The notes beneath the pieces are model-generated. The model was not told the DNA's origin. It did not search any database and worked only from the letters and a program-made list of their open reading frames with translations. This document shows positions 16,521 through 24,773 of a stretch of 64,000 nt of DNA, in pieces (within the stretch, counting starts at the first letter, position 1; each line of letters opens with the position of its first letter). Location of the stretch: positions 62,001 to 126,000 of the forward strand of contig CAXHBH010000001.1 in assembly GCA_964014735.1 (NCBI GenBank). Reading direction: 5' to 3'. Position numbers and translations under genes: made by a program. Origin of the DNA: UBA7446 sp964014735 (GTDB taxonomy: Bacteria > Bacteroidota > Bacteroidia > Flavobacteriales > Flavobacteriaceae).

Positions 16521-18536
16521 ATGTGCACTAAGCGATTTAGTATTGCAGTATTAACTCTCTTATTAATAAATGCCTGCACCTTCATCTCCAATAACAAAGA
16601 TAAGCAGGCCATTTCAAAAAAAGTAGCCAACATATTAGAACAGATGACCCTAGCCGAAAAGGTTGGTCAGATGACACAGATAGACATACGTTTGTTAGAC
16701 GACCCAAGTGATATTAAAACCTATCATATAGGCTCTATTTTGAGTGGAGGTGGCGCCGTTCCAAAAAACAATACGCCATTGGGCTGGCTTGAGATGGTCA
16801 ATGGGTTTCAAAAAACCGCCATGGAAGATCGTTTGGCAATTCCGATTATTTATGGCGTAGATGCCGTACACGGACACAATAATGTTTTGGGCGCAACTGT
16901 ATTTCCACACAACCTTGCATTAGGCGCTGCCAACGATGCAGATTTGGTATATCGTATAAATAAGGCCACTGCAACTGAGGTTGCTGCAACCGGAATCCAT
17001 TGGACGTTTTCTCCTTGTATTACCGTTCCACAAGATCCCAGATGGGGACGTTTCTACGAAGGCTTTGGTCAGTCAACGGAGCTTGTAAATGGACTTACCA
17101 CAGCAGCTATAAAAGGGTATCAAGATCAACTTGCTGAAACAAATGACAAACAGGTAGCGGCTTGTGCAAAACACTTTATTGGCGATGGCGCAACCGTTTG
17201 GGGAACTGGCACAAGAATAGACGGTTTACACACCTACTATATTGACCGTGGGGATGTTCAGTTAGACGACAAGACGTTAAGAGAACTTTATTTACCACCT
17301 TATAAAACAGCAATTGCTGCAGATGTCAAAACCATAATGGTAAGTTTTAACAGTGTCCGCGGAGAAAAATGCCACGGGAGCAAATATCTTCTAAGTGACC
17401 TCTTAAAAGACGAGCTTGGCTTCAAAGGATTTGTGGTATCAGATTGGGCTGGAATTGATGAAATTCCTGGCGACTACAAGTCTGATGTAATCAATGGAGT
17501 TAATGCGGGTATTGACATGGTAATGGTCCCAGGTATTATGCAAGGTCAAAACCAGCAACACTACAAGGTTTTCATTCAATACCTTATTGAAGCTGTAAAT
17601 GAGGGCAGTGTTAGCATGGCAAGAATTGATGATGCAGTAAGCCGTATTTTAAAAGTAAAATTGGAGATTGGATTGTTTGACAGCCCATATATTGATGATT
17701 CCTATTTAAATCAAATTGGAACTGCAGAACATCGAGCTTTGGCACGTGAAGCAGTTCAAAAGTCAGCGGTATTACTCAAAAATGAAAATATTTTGCCATT
17801 GCCTAAAAACGCAGCTATTACTGTAGTTGGATCAGCAGCAAACAACCTTGGTGTTCAAAATGGCGGTTGGACAACTGACTGGCAAGGTATTTTTACCCCC
17901 GGCTTTGTATTTCTAGATTACAACGCGGATGAAAAACTGACGAGCAAAGAGTATTACAGTCAACTCGAAAAGATTTTTGAAAATAAATTTGAAAAAAGTA
18001 GTTGGATGGGTCATTTTGAAGAAATAGACTTAGATAATGATGGAAAAGTCAATGCGGCAGATTTTAAAGGATTTATGGCAAACCGTGTTTTGCAGCCCAA
18101 CGGAACAACAGTGTTGGAAGGGCTTTTTCAGGTAGCACCCGAAGCCAGTATCACGTATAGCCCAAACGCCACAACAATATCAGAAAACAACATTGTTCTC
18201 GCTGTGATTGGGGAATATCCATACGCTGAAGGAATTGGAGATGACGGCGATTTACGACTCAATAAGGCCGATCTTGAAACGCTTGAGCGCGTATATGCTA
18301 GTGGAAATAAGACCATCGTTTTGTTGATGTCTGGCCGACCACTTATGGTACACGAACAGCTACAAAATTGGGATGCTTTTGTTGCTTCTTTTTTACCAGG
18401 AATGGCAGGCGAAGGCTTAGCAGATGTACTTTTTGGAGACGCAGCACCCAAAGCAAAACTTAGCTTTGATTGGGACTTGACGCATGACGGGAAAGGCATA
18501 CTGTTTCCTATGAACAGTGGTCTTACTTATGAATAG
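16521..18536 (+). CDS. GH3 beta-glucosidase lipoprotein with EF-hand insert
   Basis: A 671-residue glycoside hydrolase family 3 enzyme. A lipobox (LINAC, Cys19) anchors it. The N-terminal barrel has AKHFIGDG (about 216-223) and the nucleophile motif SDW (Asp308). The C-terminal sandwich has GGWTTDWQGI (about 448-457) and ends FPMNSGLTYE. Between GGWTTDWQGI and the ISENNIVLAVIGE strand, residues about 460-535 carry two calcium loops: DYNADEKLTSKE (466-477) and DLDNDGKVNAAD (503-514). It probably cleaves beta-glucosides in the periplasm or at the surface; the insert may make it calcium-dependent. No sugar transporter is adjacent. Confidence 0.9.
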   Translation: MCTKRFSIAVLTLLLINACTFISNNKDKQAISKKVANILEQMTLAEKVGQMTQIDIRLLDDPSDIKTYHIGSILSGGGAVPKNNTPLGWLEMVNGFQKTAMEDRLAIPIIYGVDAVHGHNNVLGATVFPHNLALGAANDADLVYRINKATATEVAATGIHWTFSPCITVPQDPRWGRFYEGFGQSTELVNGLTTAAIKGYQDQLAETNDKQVAACAKHFIGDGATVWGTGTRIDGLHTYYIDRGDVQLDDKTLRELYLPPYKTAIAADVKTIMVSFNSVRGEKCHGSKYLLSDLLKDELGFKGFVVSDWAGIDEIPGDYKSDVINGVNAGIDMVMVPGIMQGQNQQHYKVFIQYLIEAVNEGSVSMARIDDAVSRILKVKLEIGLFDSPYIDDSYLNQIGTAEHRALAREAVQKSAVLLKNENILPLPKNAAITVVGSAANNLGVQNGGWTTDWQGIFTPGFVFLDYNADEKLTSKEYYSQLEKIFENKFEKSSWMGHFEEIDLDNDGKVNAADFKGFMANRVLQPNGTTVLEGLFQVAPEASITYSPNATTISENNIVLAVIGEYPYAEGIGDDGDLRLNKADLETLERVYASGNKTIVLLMSGRPLMVHEQLQNWDAFVASFLPGMAGEGLADVLFGDAAPKAKLSFDWDLTHDGKGILFPMNSGLTYE

Positions 18537-18572
18537 TCTTTTAGACAACGCGCAAGAAGTGTATCTTTGAGC

Positions 18573-19061
18573 ATGCGTTTTTATTATTTGGTTTTTTTTA
18601 TGTTTTTGGTCGGATGTAAGCAAAAGCAGCCACCTCTTTCTTTTGACAGCTCTGTTGTAGTTGATACTATTGTTCAAAAAACACCACTTAAAATACCCGC
18701 CTCAAGCCATGAAATAAACTGGTCCAACTTGTTAGCATTGATGGAGTCTTTGCACGAAATCCACTCAGATCAACGTGCCATTACGCTTAAAAATATTAAG
18801 GAAGAAGCCGCCAAAATAAATGCCCAACCGTGGCCAAAAGAATGGGACATTAAGCCTATTCGCGCGCGTTTTAATGTGTTTGTAACACATGCGAGTATTG
18901 CTTCAGACCAAAGATTGGAGGACAATGCCCTTATACAACAAGGTCAAGCTATCAATAAGATGAAAGAAAGCTGGAATATATTTGCTAATCAAATTACTAG
19001 TGATAAAACGCTAGCTCCTTTTAACCCCGCAATCGGCCAACCCATAAACAAAACCGAATAG
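18573..19061 (+). CDS. Hypothetical lipoprotein
   Basis: A 162-residue protein starting at ATG 18573 (MRFYYLVFFMFLVGCKQKQ), with lipobox VGC at about residue 15. An in-frame TTG at 18567 is less likely. The mature part is mainly helical (NLLALMESLHEIHSDQRAITLKNIKEEA) and reads like a small four-helix protein; family unknown. It follows the GH3 gene by 36 bp, so it may share its transcript. Its last 51 bp overlap the convergent SDR gene. Confidence 0.6.
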   Translation: MRFYYLVFFMFLVGCKQKQPPLSFDSSVVVDTIVQKTPLKIPASSHEINWSNLLALMESLHEIHSDQRAITLKNIKEEAAKINAQPWPKEWDIKPIRARFNVFVTHASIASDQRLEDNALIQQGQAINKMKESWNIFANQITSDKTLAPFNPAIGQPINKTE

Positions 19062-19826
19062 TACTGCGCTACTGCTGTCTATCACTTTTTTGTTACGTTT
19101 ACTTGCCATTTTTGAAAACGAAGGTAATGGCAAGTTTAGATGTTCACAGGCTTGAGTATAAAAATAGGCTCTCTGGTGATGAACTGGACTAACACAATGA
19201 AGTATTTTTCCCCAATGCCCTTCCTCGATTACTGCCATTAGAAAACGTACTACGTCCTCTTGATGAACAAGGTTTGTTGGTGCTTTTGGCGCTGATAAAT
19301 TGGTTCTGCCCGCAAGTTGTTTTGCTGGGTGTCTTTTGCCCCCAATCAGTCCGCCCAACCTCACAATTGATGCTTGATTCGTGCAAGTTTGAATGCTTTT
19401 TTCAGCTTTCAATAGTTGTTGTCCGATTATGCTATCAGGTTTAGGGATACTTTCTTCGTTAACTATGCCTTGCGAAGCACCAAACACGCCTATGGTACTA
19501 AGCAATAATAGTTTACATGACGGATATTTTGCAAGTGCAGCTACAATTGTTTTGATTCGACTTGCATACTTGGCATCTGGGTTTTTCCTAAGTCCAGGGG
19601 GAAATGCAATAATAAGGGTGTCAACATCTTCTACGAAGAGGTTTAAGTTACCAATAATAACTTCGTTATTGAGCTTTATTAAAAATGGCTCTATGCCCAT
19701 ATTTTGTAAGAGCTCTAAACTGTCTTTAGATGTAACACTTCCACGAACATGATGCCCTTGTGCTATAAGTGACTCGGCAAGTGATTTCCCCAACCAACCA
19801 CATCCAATAATAGCTATCTTTTTCAT
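19011..19826 (-). CDS. NAD(P)-binding SDR/epimerase-like protein
   Basis: A 271-residue extended-SDR protein close to E. coli YeeZ. The dinucleotide motif is KKIAIIGCGWLGKSLAESLIAQGHHV, with LLLLSTIGVFG in place of the usual catalytic strand and VRLGGLIGGKRHPAKQLAGR further on. The YxxxK pair is not evident, so it may bind NAD(P) without classical epimerase chemistry. It is cytoplasmic. It is transcribed alone and overlaps the 3' end of the upstream lipoprotein gene on the other strand. Confidence 0.82.
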   Translation of the reverse strand: MKKIAIIGCGWLGKSLAESLIAQGHHVRGSVTSKDSLELLQNMGIEPFLIKLNNEVIIGNLNLFVEDVDTLIIAFPPGLRKNPDAKYASRIKTIVAALAKYPSCKLLLLSTIGVFGASQGIVNEESIPKPDSIIGQQLLKAEKSIQTCTNQASIVRLGGLIGGKRHPAKQLAGRTNLSAPKAPTNLVHQEDVVRFLMAVIEEGHWGKILHCVSPVHHQRAYFYTQACEHLNLPLPSFSKMASKRNKKVIDSSSAVLFGFVYGLADCGVKRS

Positions 19827-19904
19827 CTTTGTAAATGTATCTTTTTTACCAACAACTCAAAGATTAATTTTTTTTCCATATCTTTTACTCAGCAAAAATC
19901 ATAA

Positions 19905-20369
19905 ATGCCTATAAAAAGTTTTCAAGCAGCCCGTCAAAAACTCATTCCTAAGCGAAAGAAATTCCTTTTGGTTAGAGACTATATGACTCGCGACTTGATT
20001 TCGTTTTCCCCCCAGCAATCCATCCTTGAAGTAATGCGTATTCTAATTCGCAATAAAATTTCTGGTGGGCCTGTTTTGGACGAAATGTCTAGATTAATTG
20101 GGATTATTTCTGAGGCAGACTGTATTAAGTATCTTTCGGAAAGCAAGTATTTTAATCAACCTTTCTTTGATCGTAAGGTATCAGATAGCATGTCAGAAAA
20201 CCCAGATACAATAGAAGCAGATAAAACTATTTTTGATGTCGCTACTGTGTTTCACAAAACCAACCGCCGTAGGCTCCCTGTTTTGGAACAAGGCCGGCTG
20301 GTAGGGCAAATAAGTAGGCAGGATGTTGTTAAAGCAGCGTTGTTGTTGAGAAGTCAACGATGGCGCTAA
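19905..20369 (+). CDS. CBS-domain pair protein
   Basis: A 154-residue cytoplasmic protein made almost only of a tandem CBS pair (about residues 25-150): VRDYMTRDLISFSPQQSILEVMRIL with SGGPVLDEMSRLIGIISEADCI, then KVSDSMSENPDTIEADKTIFDVA with RRRLPVLEQGRLVGQISRQDVV. CBS pairs bind adenine nucleotides and act as energy or redox sensors; the partner is unknown. A dead ssb paralogue follows 33 bp later. Confidence 0.9.
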   Translation: MPIKSFQAARQKLIPKRKKFLLVRDYMTRDLISFSPQQSILEVMRILIRNKISGGPVLDEMSRLIGIISEADCIKYLSESKYFNQPFFDRKVSDSMSENPDTIEADKTIFDVATVFHKTNRRRLPVLEQGRLVGQISRQDVVKAALLLRSQRWR

Positions 20370-20401
20370 AGTGAATTATATAACCTTAAAAACCCCTTAT
20401 C

Positions 20402-20727
20402 GTGAGCACCATTCAAAATAGCGTTATGCTAATCTGACATCTGGGTGATAACCCGGAAGAAGTAAAATTAGACTCAAACAAAAAGTTAACCACTTTTTCA
20501 ATAGTTACCAATTTGCGATATAAAAATAAAGAAGGCGAACCTATTGAAAAAACTCAATGGCACCGTGTTGTTGCGTGGAATAAGTTGGCTGAAATATGCC
20601 TCGAACACCTAAAAAAAGGAAGTCATGTAGCTTGTCAAGGACATTTGGAATATCGCGAGTTTGAAACAAAAGCTGGTGAAAAAAGACTACTCCAGAAATC
20701 CATTTAAACGAAATGCAGATACTCTAA
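20402..20727 (+). pseudogene. ssb: Single-stranded DNA-binding protein paralogue, nonsense and frameshift
   Basis: From GTG 20402 the frame reads STIQNSVMLI, then TGA at 20435-20437, then HLGDNPEEVKLDSN and FSIVTNLRYKNKEGEP, then QWHRVVAWNKLAEICLEHL and GHLEYREFETKAGEKR. That is the OB fold of SSB. The TGA stands where SSB proteins have Gly (LIGHLG), one base from GGA. Near 20680-20690 a second lesion shifts the frame: the current frame stops at 20705, while another frame gives PEIHLNEMQIL and a stop at 20725, the expected SSB ending. No acidic C-terminal tail remains. A functional ssb must lie elsewhere. Confidence 0.85.
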
Positions 20728-21630
20728 TCAGTCGTAAATATCCGCTGCTACACGATAGGTATTGGCGTGTGCCTCAACGATGATATTTACATCTGGGGCA
20801 TAGCCTCCACCCATACTACATTGCACAGGAATATTACGACTATAACAAGCGGATAGAACCATTTCATCTCTTTTTTTGGAACCTTCAAGCGAAAGTGATA
20901 AACGCCCGAGTTTGTCTTTTTTTAAGACATCTACACCAGAAAGGTAAAACACAAAGTTAGGCTCGAAATTATCAAATAACTTATAGAGCACTTCATCCAA
21001 CATACTTAAGTATGCGGTGTCTTTGGTGTTATCCGCTAATGCAATATCCAAGTCACTCTTTTCTTTTTGGAAAGGGTAGTTTGCTTTGCCGTGAACTGAA
21101 AATGTAAATACAGCTTTATTGTTTTGAAACAGTGCCGCCGTACCATTCCCTTGATGAACATCTAAATCTACAATTAAGATTTTTTTCGCTAAGTTATTGT
21201 CAAGCATATAATTTGCAGCAATAGCTTGATCGTTGAGTAGACAAAATGCCTCTCCACGGTCATAAAAGGCATGATGTGTCCCTCCCGCAATATTAAATGC
21301 GACACCACTTTCTAGCGCAAAAATACAGCCTTGTAATGTCCCCTGAGCAATGATACACTCTCGTTCAATGAGTTCAGCAGAAAGGGGAAACCCAATGCGG
21401 CGCGCTTCTTTTTTTGAAAGCGACAAGGTGTTTAGTTGTTCGTAATAGTCAGTAGAATGTGTTCGTGTAATGTGCGTATTTGTAATTCGCTTGGGTGCAA
21501 AAAACTGCTCTTTACGGCAGGTTCCTTCTAATAACAGTTGTTGTGGTAATAATTCATACTTAGCCATGGGAAAACGATGTCCATCTGGAAGCGGATGTGC
21601 GTAAACAGCATGATGGGCAATGCGAATCAT
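20728..21630 (-). CDS. Histone deacetylase family protein (AcuC/Hda1-like)
   Basis: A 300-residue zinc hydrolase of the arginase/deacetylase fold. Conserved pieces are NIAGGTHHAFYDRGEAFCLLND (active-site His pair), ILIVDLDVHQGNGTAALF (zinc Asp and His) and FYLSGVDVLKKDKLGRLSLS (zinc Asp). Bacterial members remove acetyl groups from acetyl-lysine, acetylpolyamines or acetoin-related substrates; this one is untested. I start at ATG 21630 rather than GTG 21636. It abuts the ssb relic on the other strand. Confidence 0.9.
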   Translation of the reverse strand: MIRIAHHAVYAHPLPDGHRFPMAKYELLPQQLLLEGTCRKEQFFAPKRITNTHITRTHSTDYYEQLNTLSLSKKEARRIGFPLSAELIERECIIAQGTLQGCIFALESGVAFNIAGGTHHAFYDRGEAFCLLNDQAIAANYMLDNNLAKKILIVDLDVHQGNGTAALFQNNKAVFTFSVHGKANYPFQKEKSDLDIALADNTKDTAYLSMLDEVLYKLFDNFEPNFVFYLSGVDVLKKDKLGRLSLSLEGSKKRDEMVLSACYSRNIPVQCSMGGGYAPDVNIIVEAHANTYRVAADIYD

Positions 21631-21639
21631 TACCACAAA

Positions 21640-21937
21640 TATAGGCCTTTGACTTTTCTACATGCTTTTAAAATTAAAGCACTAACCATTAAAAAAACCA
21701 ATTATGAAAACTAGAAAAATAATGCCCTCGTCTGAATTTAGTTTCAATAAGACGTGAAAAATCGAATTAATATCTTGACTCAAAGTGTAAGAAAAGCAAG
21801 GGGCGTCTATTAGAAAACCAAAAATGAAAAGCTTTTTGTTAAAACGGTGTTTCATCCCAATAAGATTAGGATTTTTAAAAGTAAAAATTATTTAATAACC
21901 CAACCAAATTATTTAGAATTTGAAAGAAGTAGAAGTA
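21640..21937. other. 298-bp AT-rich gap, no supported gene
   Basis: This lies between the HDAC gene and the metG stop. A 57-codon minus-strand frame (21682-21855) exists but has no recognisable feature beyond a hydrophobic end. I looked for a remnant of the missing MetG C-terminal tRNA-binding domain after the metG stop and found none in any minus-strand frame. Confidence 0.5.
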
Positions 21938-23611
21938 CTATGAGGTAAGCTTTTCTAGCTGAGCAGCAATTGCGTCATCTTCTATTTTTCCAAAAAGAAG
22001 GGAAGCATTGCCAAGTAAGTGGTTGCTTTTAACAGGCATTTTTTCTTTAAAGCTGTTCCAACAAATACCCTTATCTAACAGTAACATCTCTCGAAGTTTT
22101 TTGGCAGTATATGGTAAAAAGGGTTCGGATAATACAGCCAGTCCAGCAGCTACTTGAATGGCTATGTGCATGATTGTAGCTACACGCTTAGGGTTTGTTT
22201 TGATTAGCTTCCAAGGTTCTTCGTCAGCCAAATATTTATTACCCAATCGCGCTAGTTGCATCATTTCTTGACAGGCCGCACGAAACTTATATTGCTCAAT
22301 TAATTTTCCAATTTTTGACGGTGCAGCTGAAAGCGTTTGAAGGGTTTCATTATCAACGGAGCTGTATTTGTTGGGTTCTGGAACAACGCTTTCATAATAC
22401 TTTTTCATCAAGACCATTACACGATTTATAAAGTTTCCAAAAATAGCTACTAGTTCGCTGTTGTTTCGGGTTTGAAAATCTTGCCATGTGAAGTCGTTGT
22501 CTTTAGCTTCGGGTGCATTTACCGTCAGCACATATCGTAGGACATCTTGTTTATCGGGAAAATCCTGAAGGTATTCATGTAGCCAAACGGCCCAATTTTT
22601 TGAAGTTGAAAGCTTTTGCCCCTCCAGATTCAGAAACTCGTTTGCAGGTACATTTTTAGGTAGTATATAATTGCCCATAGCTTTTAGAAGAGCTGGAAAA
22701 ATAATACAATGGAACACGATATTGTCTTTTCCGATAAAATGAACAAGTTCAGTATTTTCATCCTTCCAGTAAGGCACCCAGTCTTTACCTTCTTTTGCTG
22801 CCCATTCTTTTGTAGCAGAGATGTATCCAATTGGTGCATCAAACCAAACATAAAGTACTTTGTTTTCACCCCCATCAACTGGGACTGGAATACCCCATGA
22901 TAAGTCACGGGTTACGGCTCTTGGTTTTAGTCCTTCGTCAAGCCATGATTTGACTTGACCCAGAACATTTGGTTTCCAATCTTTTTGATGCTCGTCAAGT
23001 ATCCATGAACGTAAAAAAGCTTCATATCTATTAAGCGGTAAATACCAATGTTTAGTTTTTTTAAAGCTTGGAACTTCGCCTGAAATCGCTGACTTAGGAT
23101 CGATCAAATCCGTTGCGTTTAGCGAACTTCCACAAGACTCACACTGATCGCCATAGGCTTCTGGATGATGGCATTTTGGGCAGGTACCCAAAACATACCT
23201 ATCAGCCAAAAACTGATCTTCTTTGGCGTCATAAAACTGTGCCGAAGTCTGGGTCTCAAACCCATCTTTGTCATGAATTGCTTTAAAGAACTCTTGTGCT
23301 GTTTCGTGATGCACTTTGCTCGAAGTTCTCCCGTAATAATCAAAAGAGATGCCAAAATCGTTAAATGCTTTGTTGATAATATTGTGATACTTATCAATAA
23401 CTTGTTTAGGTGTTACGCCATCTTTTTTGGCTTTCATCGAAATGGCAACGCCATGTTCGTCACTCCCACATATAAACAATACCTCATCCCCCTTTAGGCG
23501 TAAGTAGCGGGTATAGATATCAGCAGGTACATATACGCCAGCCATATGGCCAATATGGATAGGCCCATTTGTATATGGTAGTGCAGCGGTAATGGTGTGG
23601 CGTTTAGTCAT
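21938..23611 (-). CDS. metG: Methionine-tRNA ligase, lacking C-terminal domain
   Basis: A 557-residue class I synthetase charging tRNA-Met. Visible are the HIGH motif (PIHIGHMAG, about 17-25), a zinc knuckle (CPKC...CESC, about 145-161), the WGIPVP and YVWFDAPIGY active-site strands, and the KMSKS equivalent GQKLSTSKNW. The anticodon-binding helical domain follows (FINRVMVLMKKYYESV). It ends at FGKIEDDAIAAQLEKLTS. Flavobacterial relatives I know are near 690 residues with an EMAPII/Trbp111 tRNA-binding domain after this point, and that domain is absent here. The catalytic core is complete, so the enzyme should work. Confidence 0.95.
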   Translation of the reverse strand: MTKRHTITAALPYTNGPIHIGHMAGVYVPADIYTRYLRLKGDEVLFICGSDEHGVAISMKAKKDGVTPKQVIDKYHNIINKAFNDFGISFDYYGRTSSKVHHETAQEFFKAIHDKDGFETQTSAQFYDAKEDQFLADRYVLGTCPKCHHPEAYGDQCESCGSSLNATDLIDPKSAISGEVPSFKKTKHWYLPLNRYEAFLRSWILDEHQKDWKPNVLGQVKSWLDEGLKPRAVTRDLSWGIPVPVDGGENKVLYVWFDAPIGYISATKEWAAKEGKDWVPYWKDENTELVHFIGKDNIVFHCIIFPALLKAMGNYILPKNVPANEFLNLEGQKLSTSKNWAVWLHEYLQDFPDKQDVLRYVLTVNAPEAKDNDFTWQDFQTRNNSELVAIFGNFINRVMVLMKKYYESVVPEPNKYSSVDNETLQTLSAAPSKIGKLIEQYKFRAACQEMMQLARLGNKYLADEEPWKLIKTNPKRVATIMHIAIQVAAGLAVLSEPFLPYTAKKLREMLLLDKGICWNSFKEKMPVKSNHLLGNASLLFGKIEDDAIAAQLEKLTS

Positions 23612-23697
23612 GAAAAATTTATGCGCATAAAAATAGTGATTTTATACCCTAACTTACTTGAGGCTGCTTATATTTAATAATCTCAAATCTCAATATT

Positions 23698-24063
23698 ATG
23701 AGTATACATATTAAAAGTAAGAAAGGTTAAGACATAGCTTGCGCCTATTTAGAAAAGCAGGGCTATAACATTAGACATCGTAATTTCTAACATCAAAAAG
23801 CCTAGATTGATATCATTGCATCTAAAAATGAAATACTCGCCATTGTTGAAGTTAAGTGGTGTATCTCAGATTTTTATGGCGCTCCGGAAACATTTGTAAC
23901 TCCAAAAAAGCAGAAGCTTTTGGGGAGTGCCGCAGATTTCTATGTGCAAAAATTTAACTGGCAAGGTGAAACACGTTTTGTTATCATTAGTATTTTAGGC
24001 CAGACCCTTAATCATGAGATAAATCATATTAAACATGCTTTTTATTTAATTAAAATGTTATAA
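23698..24063 (+). pseudogene. YraN/UPF0102 nuclease-like gene with three in-frame stops
   Basis: The frame from ATG 23698 to TAA 24061 (121 codons) reads as a UPF0102 protein: ACAYLEKQGYNIRHRNF, then IDIIASKNEILAIVEVKW, then FYGAPETFVTPKKQKLL and ETRFVIISILG. It is broken by TAA at 23728, TAA at 23788 and TAG at 23803. The TAG replaces the conserved Glu of the (G/A)EID motif, part of the PD-(D/E)XK-like site, while the EVK part is intact. The reading frame otherwise has no indel, so loss looks recent. UPF0102 proteins are linked to DNA processing and recombination. Confidence 0.85.
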
Positions 24064-24113
24064 TTATAACAGTTTGTTTAATTAGTAATAACTTTATGAA
24101 ATAATTACAATTC

Positions 24114-24773
24114 ATGAAAACTATTGCCGCTGCTGTAGAAGCGCATATCAAGTCAAAGCCTTTTTTAATTAGCGCACTTACCCAAGGAATTATCAACCTT
24201 ACATCACTATCTCGCATGATGCAAGATGAGATTCAGGGACAAACCCAAAAAGCTGTTCGCACAGGCGCCATTGTGATGGCGCTCAAACGCCTATCTACAG
24301 ATTTGGAGTTTCGCCACTCGCACAAAATAATCAAGACCTTAAAAAATATTGGAGATATAACAGTTCGCTCTGCACTTATTGATTATAATTTTAAAGTATC
24401 AGACACCTTGCTTGCAGCCCAAGCTAAGCTACTTTCCCAACTACAATTATCAAGCGAAAACTTTTATACCTCTTCAAGAGGCGTCCACGAGTGTAATATT
24501 GTTGTGAGCCAACACCTAGCTCCTCTGGTTGACAAACATCTTGCGCAAGAGCTTTGTTTACACAAAGAGGAAAATTTATCTTCTATTACATTAAAGCTCC
24601 CAACAGAGAATGTTGCCATTCCAGGAATTTATTACTTTGTTTTTCAGCGGCTTTCGTGGGAGGGAATCAATATTTGCGAAGTCATTTCTACATCAAACGA
24701 GTTTACCATACTTGTCAATGATGTGCAAGTTGACAAGGCTTTTAGGGTTGTTAAAGATCTTAAGCAACTGTAG
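24114..24773 (+). CDS. ACT-like domain protein, Bacteroidetes conserved
   Basis: A 219-residue protein. The N-terminal half is helical and winged-helix-like (HIKSKPFLISALTQGIINLTSLSRMMQDEI). The C-terminal part (about 150-219) has the strand-helix pattern of ACT domains (SITLKLPTENVAIPGIYYFVFQRLSWEGINICEVIST, then NDVQVDKAFRVV). Such proteins are often annotated as aspartate kinase because of the ACT-like part, but no kinase domain is present. The ligand is unknown. It is next to the dead yraN and overlaps the mfd 3' end by 14 bp, convergent. Confidence 0.65.
   Translation: MKTIAAAVEAHIKSKPFLISALTQGIINLTSLSRMMQDEIQGQTQKAVRTGAIVMALKRLSTDLEFRHSHKIIKTLKNIGDITVRSALIDYNFKVSDTLLAAQAKLLSQLQLSSENFYTSSRGVHECNIVVSQHLAPLVDKHLAQELCLHKEENLSSITLKLPTENVAIPGIYYFVFQRLSWEGINICEVISTSNEFTILVNDVQVDKAFRVVKDLKQL

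Noticed and set aside
21682..21855. 57-codon minus-strand frame after metG
   Set aside because: Begins MKHRFNKK and ends in a hydrophobic run, but there is no family, no promoter and no conservation evidence; kept only as a note on the gap.
20402..24063. Alternative genetic code or general stop readthrough explaining the TGA, TAA and TAG interruptions
   Set aside because: All three stops are used normally by the intact neighbouring genes, and the ssb also has a frameshift, so decay is simpler.
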